From: Spirochaetaceae bacterium
GTDB lineage: Bacteria > Spirochaetota > Spirochaetia > DSM-27196 > SKKC01
DNA length: 21,110 bases
Direction: 5' to 3'
Assembly: GCA_003552745.1 (NCBI GenBank)
Contig: PUOG01000163.1
Coordinates: forward strand, 1 to 21,110
The notes beneath the pieces are model-generated. The model was not told the origin of the DNA. It saw nothing but the letters and a program-made list of their open reading frames with translations, and searched no databases. The position numbers were made by a program, and so were the translations under genes. Shown here piece after piece: positions 14,557 through 21,110 of this stretch. The number at the start of each line of letters is the position of its first letter. Positions within the stretch are counted from its first letter, which is position 1.

Positions 14557-15603
14557 ATGAGCTACACGGACGAAGCCTTCAAAGCCGGCAACTGCCCACC
14601 AAACCCCCGGATCGGTCTTACCCTCGGCGACCCCTCGGGCATCGGGCCGGAGATCGTCGCGAAGTTACTCCACGATCGCGACTATCCCCCCGACCTCCGG
14701 ATCATCGTGATCGGCGACGAACCGACTCTCGAACGGGGAGCCCATGCGGCCGGAGTGACGTGTGACCTTCCGATCGTAACCGACCCGCACGATGACGCCA
14801 TAGAGCCCGGACGGCCGGTACTACTCCAGACCCGGACCACCGATCAAGGACCGATATCGATCGGGCGCGTCAGCGAGGCCGCGGGTCGGTCAGCCCTCGA
14901 GACGTTGGAACGCGGGGTCGAGCTCGCGCGTACCGGACGGATCGATGCCCTGGTGTACGCGCCTCTGAACAAGCAGGCGCTGCACCTCGCCGGATGCCCG
15001 TTCGCAAGCGAGCTCGAATACTTCCAGAGTGCGTTTTCACTCGACGCCGACGAGAACGAGCTCAACGTGCTCGACGGAGTGTGGACAACGCGCGTCACGT
15101 CGCACATTCCGCTCGCCGATGTCGCCGCCGAGATTACCCGCGAACGGGTGCTTTCTGCGGTGCGTTTTATCGACGGCGTCATGAGAAGAGCCGGCCATAT
15201 CGATCCGCGAATCGCGGTGAGCGCGCTCAACCCGCACGCCGGTGAGAACGGACTCTTCGGCCGGGAGGAAATAGAGCGCATAGCGCCGGCGATTGCCGAC
15301 GCTCGCAGCCTCGGGATCACCGCCGACGGCCCGTTTCCGGCCGACACGGTGTTTCTGCGAGTCCGCGACGGGCGGTACGATGGTGTTGTCTCGATGTACC
15401 ACGATCAGGGGCAGATCGCGGTGAAGCTCCTCGGATTCGAACGCGGGGTGACCGTCGCCGGAGGAATCCCCGTTCCGATTACGACGCCCGCACACGGCAC
15501 CGCGCATGACATCGCCGGACGGGGGGTCGCAACAACCGGCGCTCTGATCGAGGCGGTTCGCCTCGCACACTCTATGATTGCAGGCGCTACGCCGGAATCA
15601 TAA
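14557..15603 (+). CDS. PdxA-family dehydrogenase with an altered substrate site
   Basis: This 348-aa protein has all core PdxA motifs: GDPSGIGPE (24-32), LNPHAGENGLFG (224-235), MYHDQGQIA (280-288) and PAHGTAHDIAG (311-321). The metal ligands match E. coli PdxA His166/211/266 as His183, His227 and His282. The family performs NAD-dependent oxidative decarboxylation. PdxA itself uses 4-hydroxythreonine-4-phosphate; PdxA2 relatives use phosphorylated four-carbon sugar acids. The substrate residues differ, however: E. coli His136-Thr137 align with Glu152-Leu153, Asn283 with Thr299 and Arg292 with Ile308, while Lys290 is kept. A role in vitamin B6 synthesis is therefore unlikely. No strong ribosome-binding site is visible, so translation probably couples to the URO-D gene 7 bp upstream. 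Actual substrate unknown. Confidence 0.9.
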   Translation: MSYTDEAFKAGNCPPNPRIGLTLGDPSGIGPEIVAKLLHDRDYPPDLRIIVIGDEPTLERGAHAAGVTCDLPIVTDPHDDAIEPGRPVLLQTRTTDQGPISIGRVSEAAGRSALETLERGVELARTGRIDALVYAPLNKQALHLAGCPFASELEYFQSAFSLDADENELNVLDGVWTTRVTSHIPLADVAAEITRERVLSAVRFIDGVMRRAGHIDPRIAVSALNPHAGENGLFGREEIERIAPAIADARSLGITADGPFPADTVFLRVRDGRYDGVVSMYHDQGQIAVKLLGFERGVTVAGGIPVPITTPAHGTAHDIAGRGVATTGALIEAVRLAHSMIAGATPES

Positions 15604-15638
15604 CTGTCCAAAGCACGCGCGCTCCCATCTCCAGCACA

Positions 15639-15666
15639 TTGCAAACATATCAACAGGCGTTAGAAT
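15639..15666 (+). promoter_or_regulatory. Candidate sigma70 promoter for the FGGY kinase
   Basis: TTGCAA (15639-15644), a 16-bp spacer and TAGAAT (15661-15666) lie in the 133-bp gap after the PdxA-family gene, about 70 bases before the kinase start. The gap is long compared with the 7 bp between the previous two genes, which supports a separate or additional promoter. Confidence 0.4.
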
Positions 15667-15736
15667 GGGACGCACCGGACGGTGAGTGGCCGACCGGATC
15701 AGCCTATTTCACACAGAACCATGGGAGGCGCGCGCT

Positions 15737-17344
15737 ATGCCGCAGAATAAAGAGTACAATCCAGCCGATGTTATCTCGCAGGGGAAGGCGGTGCTCGGCG
15801 TCGAGTTCGGCTCGACACGGATCAAGGCAACGCTGATCGGTCCGGATTACCGGCCGATCGCATCCGGATCGCATACGTGGGAAAACCAGCAGGTCGACGG
15901 CATCTGGACCTACCCGCTGGAAGAGGCGTGGTCGGGACTCGCCGCGGCGTTCTCGGATCTCGCATCGGATGTCAAGAACCAGTACGGAGCGCAGATTTCG
16001 CAGATCGCCGGCGCCGGGTTCAGCGGGATGATGCACGGCTACATAGCGCTCGACAAAGACGACAATCTCCTCGTCCCGTTCCGAACATGGCGGAACAATA
16101 TCACCGAAGTTGCCTCGACCGAGCTGAGCGAGCTCTTTCAGTTCCCGATCCCGCAACGCTGGAGCGTCGCGCACCTCTTCCAGGCGATCATTAACGGCGA
16201 GCAGCACGTCGGCTCGATCGCGAAGCTCACCACGCTCGCCGGCTACATCCACTACAAGCTTACCGGCGAGTTCGCGCTCGGGCTCGACGAAGCTTCGGGC
16301 ATGTTCCCCATCGATCCGGAGACGCTGACTTATGACGCCAGGAAAGTCGAGCACTTCGATTCGCTGGTTGCCGACCGCGGAGTCTCGTGGAAGCTCTCCG
16401 ATCTACTGCCGAGAGTCGTGCCCGCCGGAGACTCGGCCGGTGAGCTCACGAAAGATGGTGCGAAGCTGCTCGACCCGTCGGGCACTCTGGCTGCAGGCGC
16501 TCCGGTCTGCCCTCCGGAGGGCGACGCCGGAACCGGTATGGTCGCGACGAACAGCGTTCGCCCGCGCACCGGCAATGTTTCCGCCGGCACATCCGCATTC
16601 ACGATGGTCGTCCTCGAATCATCGCTCTCCGGATACCATCCGGAGCTCGACATAGTGCTCACTCCGGACGGCAGTCCGGTCGCCATGGCTCACTCGAACA
16701 ACTGCACCTCCGACTTCAATGAGTGGATGGCCGTTCTCGGGCAGGCGGCAAAGACGCTCGGTGCGGCGGCCGACGAGGGCGATGTCTTTGCCCGCCTCAT
16801 GCCGCTCGCGCTCGAAGCGGACAAGGACGCCGGCGGGGTCACCGTGATTCCGTACGTCTCCGGCGAACACGTCACCGGCTTCAGCGAAGGCCGACCGATG
16901 GTCGTTCGCACCCCGGATGGCAAGTTTACCCTGGCGAACTTCGTCCGCGCACATCTGTTCTCCGCTGTTTCGGCGATGCGCACCGGGCTGGACGTGCTCT
17001 TCGATGAAGAGGGGGTGAAGGTCGATGAGATTCGCGGCCACGGCGGTCTGTTCAAGACACCGGAGGTCGGTCAACGGATCATGGCCGCGGCGACCAACTC
17101 GAAGTGCAGTGTCATGGAAACCGCCGGCGAAGGCGGCTCCTGGGGCATGGCGCTGCTTGCCGCCTACATGGTCGAGCACGATGCCGGGCAATCGCTACCC
17201 GACTACCTCGACAGCGTGTTCGCCGACGCCGAGGTGGTATCGGTCGATCCGGACCCGGCCGACGTCGACGGGTTCAACACGTATCACAAGCGCTACAGCG
17301 CTGCGCTGGCAGCCGAGCGTGCGGCCGTCGACAACCTGAAGTAA
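15737..17344 (+). CDS. FGGY-family carbohydrate kinase
   Basis: This 535-aa protein has both FGGY domains. The first phosphate motif is GVEFGSTRIKA (21-31), a sugar-site region follows (AGFSGMMHGYIALD, 93-106), and EGDAGTG (261-267) holds the probable catalytic base Asp263. SAGTSAF (292-298) and GHGGLFKTPEVGQRIMA (434-450) form the ATP-binding half. The family phosphorylates sugars or polyols such as xylulose, ribulose or erythritol. The usual D-x-G-T/S at the first phosphate site is E-x-G-S here, a subfamily trait. The ATG at 15737 has GGGAGG upstream and places the first beta strand near residue 18; the longer frame from 15686 lacks a ribosome-binding site. It lies between a PdxA-family gene and a ribokinase. 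Substrate not assignable from sequence. Confidence 0.9.
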   Translation: MPQNKEYNPADVISQGKAVLGVEFGSTRIKATLIGPDYRPIASGSHTWENQQVDGIWTYPLEEAWSGLAAAFSDLASDVKNQYGAQISQIAGAGFSGMMHGYIALDKDDNLLVPFRTWRNNITEVASTELSELFQFPIPQRWSVAHLFQAIINGEQHVGSIAKLTTLAGYIHYKLTGEFALGLDEASGMFPIDPETLTYDARKVEHFDSLVADRGVSWKLSDLLPRVVPAGDSAGELTKDGAKLLDPSGTLAAGAPVCPPEGDAGTGMVATNSVRPRTGNVSAGTSAFTMVVLESSLSGYHPELDIVLTPDGSPVAMAHSNNCTSDFNEWMAVLGQAAKTLGAAADEGDVFARLMPLALEADKDAGGVTVIPYVSGEHVTGFSEGRPMVVRTPDGKFTLANFVRAHLFSAVSAMRTGLDVLFDEEGVKVDEIRGHGGLFKTPEVGQRIMAAATNSKCSVMETAGEGGSWGMALLAAYMVEHDAGQSLPDYLDSVFADAEVVSVDPDPADVDGFNTYHKRYSAALAAERAAVDNLK

Positions 17345-17388
17345 CCAAATGCTTGCGGTGAATCACTCACGGGTCGTATGGTAGATCG

Positions 17389-18324
17389 ATGGATATAGAC
17401 CGATTGGGACGGATAGCGATTGTCGGAAGCGTGAATATGGATCTCGTCGTCCACACCCCGCGTGTGCCGAAACTCGGAGAGACGATTATCGGGTCGGACT
17501 TCATGACCGCACCCGGGGGTAAGGGGGCGAATCAGGCGTGCGCGGCGGCGCGGCTCGGCGGCGAGGTGAGAATGCTGGCGCGCGTTGGAGCAGATGCATT
17601 CGGCGAACAGTTGCGAGAGCATCTATCCGCCAGCGGAGTGATCGTAGAAGATGTCGTGTCGATCGCCGAGAGCCCGAGCGGCATCGCTATGATCGTGGTC
17701 CACCAGGGAGACAACTTCATCGTGATCGATCCCGGGGCGAATCACTGCCTGACCCCTGACGACGTGCGAGACTTCGGCACGCATATCGCCGACTCCGATA
17801 TCGTGCTGGTTCAGCTCGAGGTTCCGCTCGACGTCGTCGCCGAGGTGGTGCGTGTCGCAGGGGAAGCAGGAACACCCGTCCTGCTCAATCCGGCTCCCGC
17901 GGCCGAACTCTCCCGCGAGACACTCGCCGGTGTCTCATACCTGACGCCGAACGAAGGAGAGGCCGCGCTACTCGCCGGGATAGAGGGCGAGTTGTCCGAC
18001 GCCGAGTCGGTCGATTCGGCGATTCGGTCTCTGTCCGCGCTCGGGGTCGGGACGGTGTGTGTGACCCTCGGCGGCGACGGCGTTGCCTACTCCGACGCAG
18101 GAGCTCCCGTACGGCGACGTCCGGCGCCGCCGGTGGAACCGGTTGACACCACCGCGGCCGGCGACGTATTCAGCGGAGCCCTGGCGGTCGCGCTTACGGA
18201 AGGAAGGTCTATGGAAGATGCGGTCACCTTCGCTCAGACCGCCTCCGGCATTTCGGTCACCCGTCCCGGGGCCGGCCCTTCTATCCCGAGCCGAGATGAG
18301 GTCGATGAGCGGCTCAGCTCGTGA
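17389..18324 (+). CDS. rbsK: Ribokinase (PfkB family)
   Basis: This 311-aa protein is a canonical ribokinase in length and motifs: VGSVNMDLV (12-20), the substrate-loop motif GGKGANQA (43-50), NPAPA (167-171) and DTTAAGDVFSGA (253-264) with catalytic base Asp259. TRPGAGPSIP (291-300) provides the cation and adenine end. It phosphorylates D-ribose or a related pentose at C5 using ATP. It follows the FGGY kinase by 44 bp in the same direction and ends the plus-strand run. No strong ribosome-binding site precedes the ATG. No ribose transporter or RbsD is in the window, so a non-ribose substrate matching the local pathway is possible. Confidence 0.87.
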   Translation: MDIDRLGRIAIVGSVNMDLVVHTPRVPKLGETIIGSDFMTAPGGKGANQACAAARLGGEVRMLARVGADAFGEQLREHLSASGVIVEDVVSIAESPSGIAMIVVHQGDNFIVIDPGANHCLTPDDVRDFGTHIADSDIVLVQLEVPLDVVAEVVRVAGEAGTPVLLNPAPAAELSRETLAGVSYLTPNEGEAALLAGIEGELSDAESVDSAIRSLSALGVGTVCVTLGGDGVAYSDAGAPVRRRPAPPVEPVDTTAAGDVFSGALAVALTEGRSMEDAVTFAQTASGISVTRPGAGPSIPSRDEVDERLSS

Positions 18325-18349
18325 GAAAGGCTGCCTGACGGCCATCCAC

Positions 18350-18370
18350 GCTGCCGAGGGCGGCGGCAGC
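18350..18370. terminator. GC-rich hairpin between convergent operons
   Basis: GCTGCCG, a 7-nt loop and CGGCAGC form a perfect 7-bp stem 25 bp after the ribokinase stop and before the convergent beta-barrel gene. No T-run follows on either strand, so intrinsic termination is doubtful. The rest of 18325-18450 shows nothing recognisable. Confidence 0.3.
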
Positions 18371-18450
18371 GACGCAGGAGACTGCCCTGCGACGGCACAC
18401 CGCAGCGCGTAACACTCTCCCGACCACGTGGCCGCACACCTGTCCGCTCC

Positions 18451-19005
18451 TCAATTGCCGAACGCGTAGGAGATAACCGGTCCGAGCACGAGACTGCGTT
18501 CGCTGCCCCCGGTCTCTCCGCCGTAGAAGAGCATTTTCAGTCCGGTCTGTAGACCAACGGCCAAACCGAAGTCGAAACGGTAAACCACCTCCGCGTACGG
18601 AAAGAGCATGGGAGCGACCTCATTTTCGGTTTGCGCCTCGGTGAACTGCGAGAACTCCACCCCGGCGGCGAACCCCGGTGCCACCGCGAGCCCAGCGGCG
18701 CCAAGTGGTATCTCATAGCCGGTTGCCGCCGCCACCATGAAACCGTCCTTGCGTGCGGTATCGACCGATGCCCGGCTGTAGCCGAGCAATGCCGAGGCGG
18801 TCAATGATCCGGGTCCCCGCTCGAACAGAGGCACGCGAAAACGACCTTCGACCATCATCTCGAAACCGACCTGCTCGGCGTAAGCCGCCACGCCGGGACG
18901 GATACCGATCGATTGCGGATGGGCAGGAACGGCCACGACGAGAAACAGAAAAGCTCCCGCCGTACATATCGTCAATCGTCGTATTGCCCGGGTGATACCG
19001 TTCAT
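18451..19005 (-). CDS. Small outer-membrane beta-barrel-like protein
   Basis: This 184-aa protein has a clear Sec signal peptide: basic N-terminus (MNGITRAIRR), hydrophobic core (LTICTAGAFLFLVVAV) and a probable cleavage after VPA near residue 28. The mature part alternates short amphipathic strands rich in Gly, aromatics and Ala, including FEMMVEGRFRVPLF, SLTASALLGYSRA, PYAEVVYRFDFGLAVGLQTG and a last strand LVLGPVISYAFGN. That pattern suits an eight- to ten-stranded outer-membrane barrel. The ATG at 19005 is chosen because AGGAG lies seven bases upstream; that site overlaps the stop codon of the lipoprotein gene four bases away, showing translational coupling. No specific family was recognised. 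It is last in the minus-strand operon of exported proteins. Confidence 0.72.
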   Translation of the reverse strand: MNGITRAIRRLTICTAGAFLFLVVAVPAHPQSIGIRPGVAAYAEQVGFEMMVEGRFRVPLFERGPGSLTASALLGYSRASVDTARKDGFMVAAATGYEIPLGAAGLAVAPGFAAGVEFSQFTEAQTENEVAPMLFPYAEVVYRFDFGLAVGLQTGLKMLFYGGETGGSERSLVLGPVISYAFGN

Positions 19006-19009
19006 CGTC

Positions 19010-20455
19010 CTACTCCTCATCTACCAGCGTTGCTTTGAAATCGCCGAACGAATAGTCGCGGTTCGCCCCGCCGCCGAACTCGAAGGTGACCGAATCTACC
19101 GATGCGGGAAGCCGGAAGCTCACCTGAAGGAACCCTTTGTAGTCTCCGTCGAGGACAACCTCCCCTTCGAGATCGAGATCGTCGTGACCGTCGGAGATGA
19201 CGCTGTTGAGATCCGCAAGCGTCGGGCCGGTGTACCCTTCCTCCGCCTCATTGCCGTCGGCCGGAATAAGCTCAGTGTCATCCGTACTGTCGACTCGGTC
19301 ATCCCGCCACGGATACGGTGGATAGTAGTAGGTCTCGTGCGGGTCGCCGTTGTCATCGAACACCACGGCCACGTTCGTGCCGGCATCGAAACGCCCGGCA
19401 GCATCGGCTGTGGCTACGTTGTTCCGTCCGACGCTGTCGTTGCGGATCTTGAACGAAAGATCGACGGTATGCTCGATTCCGCTCGTGTCAATGGTGAGTG
19501 AACCTCCCCCGGTACCGGTGTAGACGAACCCAAGATCGGTCGCATCGAAGTTGTCGTCGTTTTCAATTGTGGCCGAGATATCGTCTTCGACTTCCTGTAC
19601 GATTCGTACCTCGAGCGGGATATCGTCGAGGTCGACGGTGGCACCGGATGTCAGATTCGGACGCACGAGTACGAGCTCGTCGACTACCCACGTGCTCGCT
19701 CCGGGTTGATCGCCGTCGGCGTAACGGTCGAATCGTACGTTCAACCAGTACCAGCCCACCGCAAGCGAGTTGTCGTTCTCCAGGAAGGCCACCGCATAGC
19801 GGTCATCGCCGTCGGCCTCCAGGGTCGACACATCGACATGCCTGACCGCGGTGCCGGCGCCGGTGTCGAGATCCACCGCGTTGTCACTGATGCTTCCGAC
19901 ACTTCCGTCGAGCTCTTCGAGAACGAAGACCACCCGATCGACCGGCTCATCGGCGGGCCAGCTGACCGAGAAGTCGAGAAAACCGTCGCCGTCGTCGTCG
20001 AGATAGCTGAGCACGATCGAGTCGAGGTGCGTGCTCGCACCCGCTGCGATCTCGACGCCTGACTGCGATCCGCGAACGATCGCGTTCGCGGCCGCCGGAT
20101 CGGCACCGTCGTAGCCGGTCACGGCTACGTTCCACGCCCCGGGAATAATGTCACGGATCTCGAGCGGAGCGGGAAAGGTGCCGTTTGCCGCATTCACCGT
20201 TCTCACGACATCCGCGCCCGGACCATCGCTCAGCGTGATTTCGTAGCTTTCGATATCGCTTTCGCTCAGATTCGGAAAGATCGTAAACCGCGCTGCGCTC
20301 CCCGAACCTCCGTCCATGGAGAGTACGAGGCTGCCGTGTCCGTCACTGCCGCCGCTGAGACCGAACGGATTCGTACATCCGGTCACAGCGAGCGGCAGGA
20401 GGACGAGCAGCAAAGTGAGTATGCGTTTTGCGATCGTCGAGCTGCCACGTATCAC
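19010..20455 (-). CDS. Putative lipoprotein with Ig/PEGA-like repeats
   Basis: This 481-aa protein begins with a lipoprotein signal: AKRILTLLLVLLPLAVTGC, with the lipidated Cys at residue 27. The mature protein is acidic and strand-rich. Residues 95-116 (LEIRDIIPGAWNVAVTGYD) resemble the PEGA/Ig-like modules common in bacterial surface lipoproteins. An Asp-rich DDDGDG (153-158) could bind calcium, and the C-terminus is a further beta domain (residues about 430-481). No enzyme motif is visible. The GTG at 20455 is taken as the start because it precedes the basic residues of the signal peptide and has a G-rich site six bases upstream. The frame stays open far upstream but there it runs antisense-like through the next gene. 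It lies 17 bp after that gene, so the operon is tight. Function unknown. Confidence 0.75.
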   Translation of the reverse strand: MIRGSSTIAKRILTLLLVLLPLAVTGCTNPFGLSGGSDGHGSLVLSMDGGSGSAARFTIFPNLSESDIESYEITLSDGPGADVVRTVNAANGTFPAPLEIRDIIPGAWNVAVTGYDGADPAAANAIVRGSQSGVEIAAGASTHLDSIVLSYLDDDGDGFLDFSVSWPADEPVDRVVFVLEELDGSVGSISDNAVDLDTGAGTAVRHVDVSTLEADGDDRYAVAFLENDNSLAVGWYWLNVRFDRYADGDQPGASTWVVDELVLVRPNLTSGATVDLDDIPLEVRIVQEVEDDISATIENDDNFDATDLGFVYTGTGGGSLTIDTSGIEHTVDLSFKIRNDSVGRNNVATADAAGRFDAGTNVAVVFDDNGDPHETYYYPPYPWRDDRVDSTDDTELIPADGNEAEEGYTGPTLADLNSVISDGHDDLDLEGEVVLDGDYKGFLQVSFRLPASVDSVTFEFGGGANRDYSFGDFKATLVDEE

Positions 20456-20472
20456 GTTTCGCCCCTGCTCTC

Positions 20473-21110
20473 TTACTCCGACGCCTCGGTGACCTCGACG
20501 CTGAAGCTGCCGCTGTAGAAGGTGCCGTCGTGCTCTACCTGCAGCGTGACGAGAAGCGAGACACCGGCCGGGAACGCGACCGAATCGTCGATATCGCCCT
20601 CGCCGTCGACCCCGTAAGCGGGCGTGAACGTGAGCGTGGAGTCGTCGACATCGACGCCGGAGAGCTGTCCTACGAGGTTTTCCTCGCCGCCGGAGAGCTC
20701 GGTGATATCGAGCGTATCCTGCTCTCCTTCGATCGCTGCGCCGTTGATTCGCCAGGTCAGGCTCGCTCCGCTTACCGGACCCCCGTCGCTGTCGAGGAGC
20801 TCGGCACTGACGCTGAACTCTTCGCCCGAGGGTACTTGCTCGCCCGATGCCTCCAGCCCGTCGAAGAACTGCTGCAGATCCTCTTCGGTCCGCAGTGTCA
20901 CCGAGATTCCGGCACCGCCGCCGAACGAGAAGTCGGATTCGCTCAGCGCAACCGAATGCGAGGTGGTGAGGTTGTCGTACACGTACCACACCTCGTCGTA
21001 TCGAGCGATGGTTCCGTACGGAGAGGCGTTGTCGGAGGTAAGCTGCACCGTTACGAAGTGAGCCCCCGACGGAAGCGAAGCGGCGTCGATCCAAAGCGTG
21101 TGCACCGCTC
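20473..21110 (-). CDS. Ig-like extracellular protein, C-terminal part
   Basis: The gene starts outside the window; about 212 residues to a TAA at 20475-20473 are visible. The protein is acidic and strand-rich, with VHTLWIDAASLPSGAHFVTV at the left edge and YDEVWYVYDNL. Next comes what looks like an Ig-like domain with VSGASLTWRING and a last strand pair (GVSLLVTLQVEHDG, GSFSVEVTEA). These features are typical of secreted or lipid-anchored proteins with Ig/Big-type domains. No catalytic motif was found. It precedes the lipoprotein gene by 17 bp on the same strand, making a probable operon of surface proteins. Whether it carries a signal peptide cannot be told here. Confidence 0.65.
   Translation of the reverse strand, partial: AVHTLWIDAASLPSGAHFVTVQLTSDNASPYGTIARYDEVWYVYDNLTTSHSVALSESDFSFGGGAGISVTLRTEEDLQQFFDGLEASGEQVPSGEEFSVSAELLDSDGGPVSGASLTWRINGAAIEGEQDTLDITELSGGEENLVGQLSGVDVDDSTLTFTPAYGVDGEGDIDDSVAFPAGVSLLVTLQVEHDGTFYSGSFSVEVTEASE

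Noticed and set aside
17353..17382. TTGCGG-N18-TATGGT as a promoter for the ribokinase
   Set aside because: The -10 box ends 6 bases before the ATG, which would require a leaderless mRNA; the match is weak and the gene can be read through from the kinase upstream.
20071..20090. Hairpin CGCGAACG-ATCG-CGTTCGCG
   Set aside because: It is a perfect 8-bp stem but lies inside the lipoprotein coding sequence with no T-run and no gene boundary, so it is probably incidental to GC-rich coding.
20456..21094. A long upstream extension of the lipoprotein frame
   Set aside because: It overlaps the Ig-like gene in another frame, is Arg-rich low-quality sequence, and would place the lipoprotein signal in the middle of the protein.

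Overview
The window is high-GC, gene-dense bacterial DNA dominated by carbohydrate catabolism. A lipobox-bearing lipoprotein and a small signal-peptide-bearing beta-barrel-like protein point to a diderm. The mix of large cytoplasmic GH2 enzymes, sugar-acid enzymes and Ig-like lipoproteins would suit a free-living or gut spirochaete (Spirochaetota), but that placement is inference. No rRNA, complete tRNA, CRISPR array, transposase or phage gene was found.

Layout. (1) 1-398 is the end of a zinc-type polyol dehydrogenase on the plus strand, converging with a Gfo/Idh/MocA oxidoreductase (1617-412, minus). (2) Divergent from that, 1685-3079 encodes an unrecognised cytoplasmic protein with glycosidase-like features. 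It converges, with a 25-bp overlap, on an alpha/beta hydrolase (3933-3055, minus). (3) A minus-strand pair of GH2 glycosidases, a LacZ-type enzyme (9862-6560) and a shorter DUF4982-type enzyme (6537-4141), lies next to a divergent AraC-type regulator (9897-10844). A short fragment resembling the C-terminus of a metal P-type ATPase abuts the end of the second GH2 gene. (4) 13149-10891 (minus) is a two-gene operon of an Eis-like GNAT acetyltransferase and an enolase-superfamily acid-sugar dehydratase/racemase. (5) Divergent from it, 13365-18324 (plus) carries a URO-D-family protein, a PdxA-family dehydrogenase, an FGGY kinase and a ribokinase. (6) 21110-18451 (minus) is an operon for three probably exported proteins: an incomplete Ig-like protein, a 481-aa lipoprotein and a small beta-barrel-like protein.

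How the genes may work together (inference). The GH2 enzymes have no signal peptide, so they probably release beta-linked galactose or related sugars from imported oligosaccharides under AraC-type control. The Gfo/Idh/MocA enzyme, polyol dehydrogenase, enolase-superfamily enzyme, PdxA homologue and two kinases look like tools for oxidising, dehydrating and phosphorylating an unusual sugar or sugar acid. No transporter is present, so the substrate cannot be named from this window.

The most interesting part is the URO-D/PdxA/FGGY/ribokinase run. The PdxA homologue keeps its three metal-binding histidines but has lost the residues that hold the vitamin-B6 precursor. The URO-D homologue lacks the cysteine zinc ligands of the methyltransferase branch. 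Together they suggest a repurposed, uncharacterised sugar-acid pathway. Regulatory oddities include a perfect 9-bp inverted repeat over the AraC-type gene's start, an exactly duplicated ribosome-binding-site-plus-start module ahead of the second GH2 gene, and a tRNA T-arm-like relic at 13309-13336.
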